Shown: piece after piece, positions 6,871 to 16,061 of the stretch
How the letters are laid out: each line of letters begins with the position of its first letter
Position numbering within the stretch: the stretch's first letter is position 1
Assembly (NCBI GenBank): GCA_938092135.1
Contig: CALLJL010000028.1
Coordinates: forward strand, 1-34,790
Origin: an uncultured bacterium
Lineage (GTDB): Bacteria > Acidobacteriota > Aminicenantia > Aminicenantales > CALLJL01
Reading direction: 5' to 3'
Length of the DNA: 34,790 nucleotides
Program-made: the position numbers and the translations under genes
The notes under the pieces: model-generated
Told to the model about the DNA's origin: nothing
The model's input: the letters and a program-made list of their open reading frames with translations, nothing else
Database searches by the model: none

Positions 6871-8847
6871 GTGAAAAAATTTTTTCCATTAATTCTTTTG
6901 GTGGCTTTCCTTGTCATCGGTTTTTCTTTTTCGCCCTGCCTTTCAGAATCGGGTAAAAAATCTAACGAGATTATAACCATTAATAAAAACCGTCTATTAA
7001 CCATTGCCATTCAAGGACAAATAGCCCATCCTCAACCATCAAGAAGTTATGTTACCACTTGGGATGGGAAACCTAAAATGGCTATAGGCATAGGGGGAAT
7101 TAATTATAATCTCCGAATTGGGGATCCTGTTTTTGGTTGGGCTAATGCTGATCAAGCCACCATGGAAGTGGCTACAGAAGGAACGGGTGAGGAAAGATTT
7201 CGCGAATCCTGGCTTGTCTACTCTTCTGTCGGCAACGAAGTCAAAGTCTTGAGCGGCGAGGCCAGGGGGGCTAAAGGAGTGGTAGTCGGAAAATTTGGGA
7301 GCTATGTTCTTATCTATTTCGATGAAAAAACTAAGGAAAAGCTAGCCATTGGGGACCTTTTGCAAATGAAGGCCACAGGCATTGGCATCAAAATCGAGGA
7401 ATTTCCCGATATTTTTATTCACAGTCTTGCGCCCGAGGCTCTAGAAAAAATGAACCTGCGTCATCGCGGGGATAAATTGGAAGTCCCGGTGGTCAAAATA
7501 ATTCCCGCCGAAATAATCGGCCAGGGGGCCGGCCGAACAAGTCTCTATGGCCATTTTTGCCTCCAGACCTGTTATCCTCCCGACATTGAAAAATATAGAC
7601 TGCGAGAGCTGCGTTATGGTGATCTAGTTTATTTAGAAGACACCCAAAATGATTATGGCAAAGGATATTTTAAAGGAGCGGGGACAGTCGGTATTGTCTG
7701 CAGCGGGCCTAGCGACATTGCTGGACTAGGCATTGGTATTCTGGCCATTCTTTCGAGCCGTGAAGGAAAGCTTCTGCCTCGACTTGATCCAGAAGCCAAC
7801 ATAGCCCGCTATTTGGGAATAAGAGAGCTGCGTCCCAAACTAAGAAATAACAATGGCCGCCTAAGAGGTGAATTCACCCCAGGTCGCTTTAAGCAAAATT
7901 TAAGGACTACTTCCGAGGCTCAATCAACTTCAAATAAAGTTTCCACCAGCTCAGGTCAAAAAAAGCCTATTAAAACCAATAAAGAGGAACTTTTGACGAT
8001 AGCCGTTGAAGGAGTCGTTCAGCCTGCTGGCATTTTAAGGGGCTCTGGATTCACCACCACCTATGATGGCCGGCCTAAAATCGGCATTGGCATGGCTTCC
8101 ATTAATTACACTGTCACCTTCGGTGATTCCACCTATGGCTGGGCAGAAGGTGATCATGTAGAACCCGATGTCACCATTCAGGGAAGAGACCGGCCCTCAC
8201 CCAGTGAATGCGCTTTGGCTATCTTAGCCTGCATTGGCAATGAAGCTCGGGTCCTCACCGGAGAAGCCCGCGGCGCCAAAGGAATTTTTATTGGCCGTCA
8301 TGCCGGTTCTGATGACCTAGTTTGGTTTCCGCCCGAGGTGAAAGAGAAACTGGCCTTAAATGATCGCATCCTGATCAAAGCCCGGGGCGTTGGTCTGAAA
8401 ATCCTTGGCTTTGAAGATGTCCGGGTTAATAAAATTGATCCTGAAGCTTTGGAAAAAATTGGCTTAACTATTGAGAATGATCAGCTCGTTGTGCCAGTGG
8501 TTATGGAAATTCCCGGGCATATTATGGGTTCTGGCATGGGTGGTTCTTTCTTGGAAACGGTGGATTATGATATTCAGACGACCTGCCCTGAAACTGTGGA
8601 AAAATACAATTTGAAAAAGCTGCGTTTGGGCGATCTTGTGGCTATTAAAGACCATTATGATTTTTATGGCCGCGGAAGATATGAGGGAGCGATCACCATC
8701 GGTGTGGTCATTCACGGCTTCAGTGATTATGCCGGACATGGGCCTGGAGTTAATCCGATTCTCAGTGCTTTGCCAGGGAGAATCAAAACAAGGATCGACC
8801 CTGAGGCCAATATGGCTTTGATTTTGGGTATAAAGAAAAAATTATAG
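6871..8847 (+). CDS. Secreted protein with two tandem DUF4438-like domains
   Basis: I start at GTG 6871 rather than the in-frame ATG 6838 because GGAAGGAGG lies 7 bases before it and the product then begins with a clean signal peptide (MKKFFPLILLVAFLVIGF, cleavage near CLSES). The protein is an internal duplication. The first half has GKPKMAIGIGGINYN and GDPVFGWA, then EVKVLSGEARGAKGVVVGK, and ends DPEANIARYLGI. The second half repeats this as GRPKIGIGMASINYT, GDSTYGWAEGDHVEPDV, EARVLTGEARGAKGIFIG and DPEANMALILGI. A Ser/Thr/Lys-rich linker joins them (about residues 340-370). The repeat unit matches my memory of DUF4438, known from bacterial and archaeal single-domain proteins of unknown function. 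Only the second copy keeps GDHVEP. Function unknown, probably periplasmic. Confidence 0.75.
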   Translation: MKKFFPLILLVAFLVIGFSFSPCLSESGKKSNEIITINKNRLLTIAIQGQIAHPQPSRSYVTTWDGKPKMAIGIGGINYNLRIGDPVFGWANADQATMEVATEGTGEERFRESWLVYSSVGNEVKVLSGEARGAKGVVVGKFGSYVLIYFDEKTKEKLAIGDLLQMKATGIGIKIEEFPDIFIHSLAPEALEKMNLRHRGDKLEVPVVKIIPAEIIGQGAGRTSLYGHFCLQTCYPPDIEKYRLRELRYGDLVYLEDTQNDYGKGYFKGAGTVGIVCSGPSDIAGLGIGILAILSSREGKLLPRLDPEANIARYLGIRELRPKLRNNNGRLRGEFTPGRFKQNLRTTSEAQSTSNKVSTSSGQKKPIKTNKEELLTIAVEGVVQPAGILRGSGFTTTYDGRPKIGIGMASINYTVTFGDSTYGWAEGDHVEPDVTIQGRDRPSPSECALAILACIGNEARVLTGEARGAKGIFIGRHAGSDDLVWFPPEVKEKLALNDRILIKARGVGLKILGFEDVRVNKIDPEALEKIGLTIENDQLVVPVVMEIPGHIMGSGMGGSFLETVDYDIQTTCPETVEKYNLKKLRLGDLVAIKDHYDFYGRGRYEGAITIGVVIHGFSDYAGHGPGVNPILSALPGRIKTRIDPEANMALILGIKKKL

Positions 8848-9060
8848 AATTCCAAAAATTATTAATAAAAAAGCCGGAAAATACTTCTTAAAACATGAAG
8901 AATTACAATAATTAAGAAACTAAATTTATAAGGTGATCAATTAATGGAAATGGTGGCTTGAAGAATTAAGTGGCTAAAAGAAAGATTTTCTCTATTGTTG
9001 TCACTTAAGATCCTGAAGATTTAAAATTGTCGAAAGATCAAAATTGAAAGGTTTAATCTC

Positions 9061-9684
9061 TTAGTGTCTTTCAATATATTTTTTGACTGAAAGAAGAGAA
9101 TTTTTTACCCTCTGTCGATAGAGACGATGAATAATCAATTCAGCTAGCTTAAATTTTGGCTTAACCTGGCTTCCATAGCGGGCAAGAGTTTTATTCCCCT
9201 CCCAGGGATAAAGACGCCAGAAACCATGAAATTCTTTGAGATCGTTTTCGGCATCAGGGTCAAGAGACCAGGTTAAAATTTTCCTTTCAGGATAATAGCG
9301 ATGAATAACGGTAAAATCGAGGTCAATTCCCAAAATTTCAAGTTTAAAATAGACTCTATCCTCTTCCTGACGGCGCCAAAGGCATTTTGTTTCTTTCAGT
9401 TCCTCCAAATATTCGATCTGCCTTTCTGGCTGACTGAGAATCAACCAGACTCGATCAACGTTTTCTCTGATAATCAAAGCGGCCCTAATAACTGTTTTGC
9501 CCTCAGCCAAGATCAAGGGCTTGTCAGGAATCAATATCTCTTCCTGAAGTAATTTAGCCCGCTCGATCGAAGATAAATCCCCAACTCCATCAGGGCCAAA
9601 ATCTAGCCATTCAACCTGAGGCCAGAAATTTATCAAGGCCAGAGGAATAAAAACAGTAATAATATTTACGTATATTTTTTTCAT
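9061..9684 (-). CDS. SRPBCC/START-like lipid- or ligand-binding protein, signal-anchored
   Basis: This 207-residue protein opens with a hydrophobic segment (MKKIYVNIITVFIPLALINF), a signal peptide or anchor. From about residue 60 it has the pattern of the polyketide-cyclase/START fold: a first strand with KTVIRAALIIRENVDRVWLILSQPERQIEYLEEL, a middle ILGIDLDFTVIHRYYPERKILTWSLDP, and a final amphipathic helix (HRLYRQRVKNSLLSVKKYIE). Such domains bind hydrophobic ligands; no enzymatic residues can be assigned. It is divergent from the acylase gene (160-base spacer) and convergent with the DUF4438-like gene. The call rests on fold pattern, not on a named subfamily. Confidence 0.6.
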   Translation of the reverse strand: MKKIYVNIITVFIPLALINFWPQVEWLDFGPDGVGDLSSIERAKLLQEEILIPDKPLILAEGKTVIRAALIIRENVDRVWLILSQPERQIEYLEELKETKCLWRRQEEDRVYFKLEILGIDLDFTVIHRYYPERKILTWSLDPDAENDLKEFHGFWRLYPWEGNKTLARYGSQVKPKFKLAELIIHRLYRQRVKNSLLSVKKYIERH

Positions 9685-9844
9685 TTAGCTGATTTAGTTA
9701 CTTTTAAAAGGAGATTTAAACATCTTTTATCTTTAAATTTTTCCTTTTTTATAATAGAAGAAAAACAGATTTATTAAAAATATTAAATTAAGATCTGGAA
9801 CATATTGAAAAGCTCGGTCGTAAGATTAAAACCGGGAGGGGAAA

Positions 9845-12439
9845 ATGGCTCATTTAAAAAAGAAAGTAGGTTTTTTCGTTATTATTTTATCGAATCTGTT
9901 CATTTTTATTTTCGCTCTTACTTGGGCACTTTCCTTCTCTTCTTCTCCGCCCTTAGAAAAAATAATTCTTCCAGGAATTAAGCAATCTGTCGAGATCATA
10001 AGAGACAGATGGGGAATTCCCCATATTTTCGCCCAGCAGGAAGAAGATCTTTTTTTCGCTCAGGGTTTTATGGCTGCCTGGGATCGCCTTTTCCAACTTG
10101 AACTCTGGCGCCGCCAGGCCACTGGAACCTTGAGTGCTGCCTTTGGAGCCCGTTTTTTTCAGACTGATCTAGGCAGCCGCTTGCTTCGTTTTCAAGGGGA
10201 TCTTGAAAGAGAATTAAATTTTTATCATCCTCGGGGGAAAAAAATTATTAATTCTTTTGTCAATGGGATTAACGCCTATATCAATTATGCCAGGCAAAAG
10301 CCCGAATTATTGCCTGATGAATTTCGCTGGCTCGGAATAGAACCTGGTCGCTGGACTCCGGAAGTGGTTGTTTCCAGGCACAATGGCCTTTTCCGTAATG
10401 CCGTCGACGAAATTTCCTTAGCCCGGTCAATAAATCTTTTAGGGCCTAAGAAAGTCGAAGCTCTCCTTCCCTTTAAACCAATAAAGCCTGACCTATCAAA
10501 AGAGATCCACATCGACCTCCATAAAATCGACGATAAAATTCTTGCCCTTTATCGAGCCGCTCGCTCTGAAATTTCTTTTCTTCCTTCCGACATTGTGGAT
10601 CTTGACGTAAGACTCAAAGTTTTTTCGGAGTTCTCCCCTAAATTTAATCTTTTCTTTTTCCCAAAAATTTTTCCCTCAGAAAATAAAAAGGGCACTTCTT
10701 TTATCTTTCAAAGAGAGGCTGCCCAAAAAAACTTTGAAACCTCGATTTCAGTTTTAACCCAAGCTATTGATGATTCTTTCTTTGGTTTCAGAGGAAGCAA
10801 CAACTGGGTTCTCGCTGGGTCAAAGACATTTACTGGCCTGCCCCTTTTGGCCAATGACCCTCATCGTGCTCTCCAGCTTCCTTCGCTGCGAACCTGGGTT
10901 CATCTTGTTGGGCCCGGCTGGAATGTTATTGGCGGCGGAGAACCTGCCTTGCCCGGTGTTTCTATCGGCCATAATGAATCAGGCGCCTGGGGTTTAACCA
11001 TCTTTGCGGCCGATCAGGAGGACATTTATGTATACAAAAGGAAAGCTGAAAAACCCGATGAATATTTCTATGATGGGCGATGGGAAAAATTGAGTAGACA
11101 TAAGGAAAAAATTGAAATAAAAGGGGAAAAACCAATCGAAATCGAACTCAAATTCACTCGACATGGCCCTGTTCTCTATGAAGACGAAAAAAATAATCTT
11201 CTTTATGCCCTAAGGGCTGCTTGGCTTGATGTTGGCGGAGCGCCCTATCTGGCCAGCTTGAGGATTGACCAGGCTCACTCCTGGGAAGAATTTCGACAAG
11301 CCTGCCGTTATTTTCGCACCCCCTCGGAGAATCTAATCTGGGCAGATAAGAAGGGAAACATAGGCTGGCAGGCTGTCGGGGCGGTACCGAAAAGGGAAAA
11401 TTTTACAGGACTCTTGCCTGTACCAGGCGATGGTCGTTTTGAGTGGGCTGGATTTATCGATCCTTTCGATCTCCCTTACAGTTACAATCCTGCGGAGGGC
11501 TTTATTGCCACCGCCAACGAATGTAATCTTCCGGCTAATTTTCCTTTCCCTGTGGGCTTCCTCTGGGCTGAGCCCTTTCGCTTTCAGAGAATAAAGGAGG
11601 TCTTATCGTCAAAAGATAAATTTGAACTTAAAGATATGCTTTCGCTTCAGCTTGATGTTTTTTCCATTCCTGCCCGCCAGCTAGTGGCGCTTCTTAATTC
11701 TCTGCCTCTGGAGAAAGAAAATTTAAAGATGGCCAGAAAATGGCTTTGCGCCTGGGATTATAATCTTGAGCCTGGGTCAAAAGAAGCAGCTCTTTTTATT
11801 TCCTGGCAACAGGCTCTTGTTGACCAGGTTTGGCAACGGCTTTTACCTGAGGAGGCTCGACGTCTCTTCCCCCGCCGCTCCCTTGAATTAACCATAGATT
11901 TTCTTTCTAAACCGACCTCAGAGATCTTCGGGCCCGAGCCAGAAAAAGTAAGAGATGAAATTATTCTTTCTTCCCTGCAAAAAGCCCTGGAAGAACTTAG
12001 CCGGCGCTTCGGAAGTAATCCGGAAACCTGGGTTTATGGGCATGAAAAATTTCATCATGCTCTCCTCACCCATCCTCTAAGTCCAGCTCTCAATCCTCAA
12101 TGGCGCAAGAGACTCGATTTGGGTCCTGTCGCTCGAGGGGGAGATTCTAATACTGTCTGTGCCACCTCCGGCTTAAATCGCCAGACATCGGGGGCGACTT
12201 TTCGTCTTATAGCTGATTTAAACAATTTCGATAATTCCCTTGGTTCCAACTGTCCCGGACAATCGGGTGATTATCGAAGCTCCCACTATGCCGACCTTTT
12301 TTATGAATGGGCTGAAGGTAAATATTTCCCCATCTATTATTCCCGACAAAAAATCCTGGAAGTGGCCGAAAAAATAATCCATCTTATCCCAGAGAAAAAA
12401 AAAGAAAAGCCAAAAATCAAAATTATAAAAAATAGATAA
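9845..12439 (+). CDS. Penicillin acylase family Ntn-hydrolase (S45), exported
   Basis: The 864-residue precursor starts at ATG 9845 after GGGAGGGG and has an N-terminal signal or anchor segment (residues 8-28). The alpha-chain region shows IIRDRWGIPHIFAQQEEDLFFAQGFM and DRLFQLELWRRQATG. The autoprocessing site is GFRGSNNWVLAG: Ser318 is the predicted new N-terminal nucleophile of the beta chain, followed by LLANDPH. The beta chain has GVSIGHNESGAWGLT, TRHGPVLY and SLRIDQA. Late in the chain are GGDSNTV and a lysine-rich tail. The family hydrolyses amides such as beta-lactam side chains, N-acyl-homoserine lactones or N-acyl amino acids in the periplasm; the substrate here is unknown. Length and motifs are complete. 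A TATAAT at 9750-9755 may be its -10 box. Confidence 0.93.
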   Translation: MAHLKKKVGFFVIILSNLFIFIFALTWALSFSSSPPLEKIILPGIKQSVEIIRDRWGIPHIFAQQEEDLFFAQGFMAAWDRLFQLELWRRQATGTLSAAFGARFFQTDLGSRLLRFQGDLERELNFYHPRGKKIINSFVNGINAYINYARQKPELLPDEFRWLGIEPGRWTPEVVVSRHNGLFRNAVDEISLARSINLLGPKKVEALLPFKPIKPDLSKEIHIDLHKIDDKILALYRAARSEISFLPSDIVDLDVRLKVFSEFSPKFNLFFFPKIFPSENKKGTSFIFQREAAQKNFETSISVLTQAIDDSFFGFRGSNNWVLAGSKTFTGLPLLANDPHRALQLPSLRTWVHLVGPGWNVIGGGEPALPGVSIGHNESGAWGLTIFAADQEDIYVYKRKAEKPDEYFYDGRWEKLSRHKEKIEIKGEKPIEIELKFTRHGPVLYEDEKNNLLYALRAAWLDVGGAPYLASLRIDQAHSWEEFRQACRYFRTPSENLIWADKKGNIGWQAVGAVPKRENFTGLLPVPGDGRFEWAGFIDPFDLPYSYNPAEGFIATANECNLPANFPFPVGFLWAEPFRFQRIKEVLSSKDKFELKDMLSLQLDVFSIPARQLVALLNSLPLEKENLKMARKWLCAWDYNLEPGSKEAALFISWQQALVDQVWQRLLPEEARRLFPRRSLELTIDFLSKPTSEIFGPEPEKVRDEIILSSLQKALEELSRRFGSNPETWVYGHEKFHHALLTHPLSPALNPQWRKRLDLGPVARGGDSNTVCATSGLNRQTSGATFRLIADLNNFDNSLGSNCPGQSGDYRSSHYADLFYEWAEGKYFPIYYSRQKILEVAEKIIHLIPEKKKEKPKIKIIKNR

Positions 12440-12562
12440 AGGGTAAAAAGAGTAAAATCATTTATTTTCCCGGGAAAGGTGATTACGAGCAACCAATTTT
12501 AAAATTCAATATTTAAGGATTATAATATTTTTTGATTCCAAGCAGAACTTTTTAGGACAGAA

Positions 12563-13723
12563 ATGAGAGTCATTCTTTTTACGGGGAAAGGCGGTGTAGG
12601 CAAAACAACCCTTTCCGCGGCTACAGCTTTACTTTGCGCTCGGCGGGGCTATAAAACTCTGGTTATTTCAACTGATGCGGCCCATAGTCTGTCCGATGCT
12701 TTTGAAATTTCCCTTAATAATACTCCCAAGGAAATTTTCCCCAATCTTTTTGGCCAGGAAATCGATGCCTTGGAACAAATCGAAAAGAGATGGGGCGAAA
12801 TAAAAGATTATTTAATTGCTTTCTTTTCTTCCCAGGGCATAGATTCCGTTGAGGCTGAGGAATTAAGTGTTTTTCCGGGAATGGAAGAACTCTTCAGCCT
12901 TATGGAGATTCGAAACTATTATCGAAATAACAAGTTTGATGTGGTCATTGTCGATTGTGCACCCACGGGCGATACCTTGAGGCTTCTTTCGGCCCCTGAA
13001 ATAACTGACTGGTATCTCAAACACATTTTCCCCATTGGCCGTACGGCGGCCAAGGCTGTTCGGCCTGTGGCCAGCCGTGTTCTTCCCTTCCCCTTTCCCG
13101 AGGATAGTGTTTTTGAAGCCATTAAGAATGTTTCCCTGCAACTGGCCGAAATGAAGGAAATTCTCGAAAATGGGGAAAAAACCACTATTCGCCTTATTGT
13201 TAATCCAGAAAAAATGGTTATCAAGGAAACTCAGCGAGCCTATATGTTCTTTAACCTTTTTGGTTATTCAGTTGATTTGATCTTGGTCAATCGGCTTCTC
13301 CCCTCCGAAATTAAAGATGCCTATTTTGAAAGATGGAAAGAACTGCATCAAGAATACCTCCAGATGATTGAAGAAATCTTCTCCCCTCTTCCGATTGTTA
13401 CCTTGCCGCTCTATCAAAAAGAGATTGTCGGACTCCCTTCACTTGAAATGGTGGCCAAGGCTCTTTATGGTGATAAAGACCCAGCCAATATTTTCTTTAA
13501 GCAACGGCCAATTGAAATTGAAAAACTCGATAGCGGCTATAGTCTTTCCATTAGATTGCCTTTTACCGAAAAAAAGGATATTCAGCTTTATCAAAAAGGA
13601 GAGGAAATCCTTGTCCAAGTTGGCTCTTTTAGAAGAAATATTTTAATCCCCCGAATCCTTCTTGGCCGTAAGGTTCAAGCAGCCCGAATGGATGGAGACA
13701 AGTTAAAAATTTTCTTCTCCTGA
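12563..13723 (+). CDS. ArsA/Get3-family ATPase with C-terminal HSP20-like domain
   Basis: The deviant Walker A GKGGVGKTT is at residues 8-16, followed by the switch motif STDAAHSLSDAF and the Walker B/A'-type block VVIVDCAPTGDTLRLLSAPE. FSPLPIVTLPLYQKEIVGL is typical of single-domain bacterial ArsA homologues. The last about 75 residues (IEIEKLDSGYSLSIRLPF to the end) form a beta-rich domain like the HSP20-type tail of ArsA-like proteins. No arsB, arsR or arsD gene is near. A role in arsenite efflux is therefore unlikely, and a Get3-like or regulatory ATPase is more plausible. A TATAAT at 12521-12526 may be its -10 box. Confidence 0.88.
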   Translation: MRVILFTGKGGVGKTTLSAATALLCARRGYKTLVISTDAAHSLSDAFEISLNNTPKEIFPNLFGQEIDALEQIEKRWGEIKDYLIAFFSSQGIDSVEAEELSVFPGMEELFSLMEIRNYYRNNKFDVVIVDCAPTGDTLRLLSAPEITDWYLKHIFPIGRTAAKAVRPVASRVLPFPFPEDSVFEAIKNVSLQLAEMKEILENGEKTTIRLIVNPEKMVIKETQRAYMFFNLFGYSVDLILVNRLLPSEIKDAYFERWKELHQEYLQMIEEIFSPLPIVTLPLYQKEIVGLPSLEMVAKALYGDKDPANIFFKQRPIEIEKLDSGYSLSIRLPFTEKKDIQLYQKGEEILVQVGSFRRNILIPRILLGRKVQAARMDGDKLKIFFS

Positions 13724-13944
13724 TATCGCCTTTTCTATGTTTTCACGCCATTTTATCAGCTAGTCTATCACTTAGGCTTTGCCTTTTTCTTTTAAACCGC
13801 ATCTTTAGCGATTTCCCGGCAAATTAAAAAATAAAAGGCTTATTTGACCTTAACTTCGAGAGATTCCTCTTCCTTTTGATCTGGGCTTTATCCTGAACTC
13901 ATGATAAAATTAAATAAAGAATATAATAAAAGGAGGTTAAAATT

Positions 13945-14157
13945 ATGTCTGAAGCCAAAGGAAGGGAAATAAGGATTGTCCTTCCAGATGAGCTCTTTAA
14001 CCTCTTTCTTCCTGCGGAAACGAAAAAGCATTTATTGAGAGCCAAAAAGGAAATCCTTTTAGCCCTTCGCTCTTTAATTGATGCTAGGATTGAGGCCCTT
14101 GAAAAGAGGGAAGAAAAAGGAGCTGAAGAAAAAAAGAAAAAGATTGATGTTGAATAA
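13945..14157 (+). CDS. Small conserved-looking protein of unknown function
   Basis: A 70-residue protein starting at ATG 13945 with a textbook AGGAGG 9 bases upstream. The N-terminal half has a short strand (EIRIVLPDEL). The C-terminal half is a long amphipathic helix (AKKEILLALRSLIDARIEAL) ending in a Lys/Glu-rich tail. No signal peptide, membrane segment, cysteine or histidine cluster is visible. It lies 53 bases before the start of the CDP-alcohol phosphatidyltransferase on the same strand, but a promoter-like sequence sits between them. I do not recognise the family; a small helical, possibly oligomeric protein is all the sequence supports. Confidence 0.7.
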   Translation: MSEAKGREIRIVLPDELFNLFLPAETKKHLLRAKKEILLALRSLIDARIEALEKREEKGAEEKKKKIDVE

Positions 14158-14168
14158 CTGCAAGAGAT

Positions 14169-14197
14169 TTGACTTATTTTCTTTATTGGGATAAAAA
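14169..14197 (+). promoter_or_regulatory. Candidate promoter of the inositol-phospholipid operon
   Basis: TTGACT (14169-14174) and TAAAAA (14192-14197) have ideal 17-base spacing. Transcription would start near 14204, only a few bases before ATG 14211, giving a very short or leaderless transcript. This explains the lack of a clear ribosome binding site there. The TTG at 14169, which opens the longest version of the downstream reading frame, is then the -35 box and not a start codon. Confidence 0.5.
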
Positions 14198-14210
14198 AAG
14201 GCATTTAGAT

Positions 14211-14879
14211 ATGAAATTAAAGAGTGATGTTTCTTCTCTATCCAGAAAAGGCTTTCGTCTGCTTCCGGAAAAGGTGGCTAAATCTTTCATTATTCTGGCG
14301 GATAGCTTTTCCTTGGGTTTGGTTCGAAGAAGGGCAAATCCAAACGCTCTTTCAATCATTGGGCTTATCATGGGTATGGCGGCTGGATTCTTTTTTGCTC
14401 GGGAAAAACCCTGGCTGGCAGCTCTTTTTGTTTTTCTTTGTGGCCTTTTCGATATCCTTGATGGTAAGGTAGCTGAAAATTCAGGTCGACGCAGCCTCTT
14501 TGGGGCTATCTTTGATTCCTCCTTAGATCGTTATTCGGAATTTTTTATTTATCTTGGAATTGCCTTTTATTTAAAGCATCACTGGAGTCTCTGGTTGATA
14601 TTTTTTACTTTCCTGGGATCCTTTATGGTCAGCTATACTCGGGCCAGGGCCGAAGGTTTGGGCTTGGCTGGCAATATTGGCCTTATGCAAAGGGCAGAAA
14701 GAATGATCCTTTTAATTGCCGGAGCTATAGCCGGGGCAATTTTGGCTGATTTAAGGACATCTATGATTGTTGTTTTGATCATAATTACTGCGGCTTCCCA
14801 TATAACAGCCTGGCAAAGAATTTTTTATGTTCGCCAGGCAGAAAGGGAAAGGGCTAAATCTCAATCTAAGGAGGTTTAG
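14211..14879 (+). CDS. CDP-alcohol phosphatidyltransferase, probable phosphatidylinositol-phosphate synthase
   Basis: An integral membrane protein of 222 residues from ATG 14211, with several hydrophobic helices. The CDP-alcohol phosphotransferase signature is present as D81-x2-D84-G85-x2-A88-x9-G98-x3-D102-x3-D106. The Arg that normally follows the Ala is replaced by Glu89. The catalytic and metal-binding aspartates are intact. The next gene (3-base gap) makes inositol phosphate. The best function is therefore transfer of inositol-1-phosphate onto CDP-diacylglycerol (or a related CDP-lipid), as in actinobacterial PIP synthase and archaeal AIP synthase. The specificity is inferred from the neighbour. 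A glycerophosphate enzyme (PgsA) is the alternative. Confidence 0.82.
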   Translation: MKLKSDVSSLSRKGFRLLPEKVAKSFIILADSFSLGLVRRRANPNALSIIGLIMGMAAGFFFAREKPWLAALFVFLCGLFDILDGKVAENSGRRSLFGAIFDSSLDRYSEFFIYLGIAFYLKHHWSLWLIFFTFLGSFMVSYTRARAEGLGLAGNIGLMQRAERMILLIAGAIAGAILADLRTSMIVVLIIITAASHITAWQRIFYVRQAERERAKSQSKEV

Positions 14880-14882
14880 AGA

Positions 14883-16016
14883 ATGAATAATAAAATAAGG
14901 GTTGCAATAATTGGCGTTGGCAATTGTGCTTCTGCTCTTGTTCAAGGTGTTTTTTATTATAAAAACGCCAAAGAAACAGATTTCGTCCCAGGGGTTATGC
15001 ACGTTAACCTGGGAGGCTATCATATCAGAGATATTGAATTCACCGCCGCCTTTGACATTGATAAAAACAAAGTAGGCAAAGACCTGAGTGAAGCCATTTT
15101 TACCCCTCCTAACAACACGACAAAATTTTGCGATGTCCCCTATCTAAATGTTAAAGTTTATCGAGGCATGACCCATGATGGCCTCGGCAAGTATCTTTCC
15201 CAAATCATTCAAAAGGCTCCCGGCCCAACCGCAGACATAGTCAGCATTCTTAAAGAGACCAAGACCGATGTCGTTGTCAATTTCTTACCTGTCGGAAGCG
15301 AAGAGGCAACCAAATGGTATGTTGAACAAGTTCTGGACGCGGGTTGCGCTTTCATCAATTGTATTCCCGTTTTCATTGCCAGCGAAAAATATTGGCAGAA
15401 GCGGTTTGAAGCTAAAAAATTGCCCATTATTGGAGATGACGTTAAATCCCAAGTAGGGGCAACTATTCTTCATCGTACCCTGGTTAATCTTTATCTCGAC
15501 CGGGGCATGCCTATTGATCGAACCTATCAGCTCAACACTGGTGGTAACACCGATTTTCTCAATATGTTGGAAAGGGAAAGACTCCATTCGAAAAAGATTT
15601 CTAAGACCAATGCTGTTGTCTCCCAAATAAGAGCCCGCGGCCTCGATATCGCTCCTGAAAATGTGCACATTGGTCCGTCCGATTACGTTCCCTGGCAAAA
15701 GGATAATAAGGTTTGTTTCATTCGCATTGAAAGCCGGCATTTTGGGGATGTGCCGACCTATCTTGATGTTCGCCTTTCTGTCGAAGATTCACCCAATTCA
15801 GCTGGAGTTGTCATTGACGCGATCCGCTGCGCTAAATTGGCTCTTGATAACGGTTTAAGTGGAGCCCTCATTGGACCTTCAGCTTATTTCATGAAATCGC
15901 CACCTAAACAGTTCACTGATAATGAAGCCCGAGAGCTCACTGAAAAATTCATCGCCACCTATGGGAAAAAGAAGGTGGGTCCCGCTCCTAAAAGAAAGAA
16001 AGTGACTAAAAAATAA
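14883..16016 (+). CDS. ino1: myo-Inositol-3-phosphate synthase
   Basis: A 377-residue protein starting at ATG 14883 with AAGGAGG upstream, 3 bases after the preceding stop. The Rossmann NAD-binding motif [17 protein letters not shown] is at the N terminus. Then come the bacterial/archaeal-type blocks [64 protein letters not shown], and [22 protein letters not shown]. These match the short actinobacterial and archaeal class rather than the longer eukaryotic one. The enzyme converts glucose-6-phosphate to inositol-3-phosphate using NAD as a recycling cofactor. Together with the CDP-alcohol transferase it gives a complete path to phosphatidylinositol phosphate. The product may also feed inositol-based compatible solutes. 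The C terminus is Lys-rich. Confidence 0.93.
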   Translation: MNNKIRVAIIGVGNCASALVQGVFYYKNAKETDFVPGVMHVNLGGYHIRDIEFTAAFDIDKNKVGKDLSEAIFTPPNNTTKFCDVPYLNVKVYRGMTHDGLGKYLSQIIQKAPGPTADIVSILKETKTDVVVNFLPVGSEEATKWYVEQVLDAGCAFINCIPVFIASEKYWQKRFEAKKLPIIGDDVKSQVGATILHRTLVNLYLDRGMPIDRTYQLNTGGNTDFLNMLERERLHSKKISKTNAVVSQIRARGLDIAPENVHIGPSDYVPWQKDNKVCFIRIESRHFGDVPTYLDVRLSVEDSPNSAGVVIDAIRCAKLALDNGLSGALIGPSAYFMKSPPKQFTDNEARELTEKFIATYGKKKVGPAPKRKKVTKK

Positions 16017-16061
16017 ACTCCAGCTGAGCCTTTATTAAAAAATCATAATTAAAAAATAACT

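Noticed and set aside
12440..12460. Further copy of the interspersed repeat after the acylase gene
   Set aside because: Only a short GGTAAA..GAGTAA similarity; too weak to separate from AT-rich background.
15285..15740. Minus-strand ORF of 151 codons inside ino1
   Set aside because: A shadow of the inositol-phosphate synthase codons; no start signal or family resemblance.
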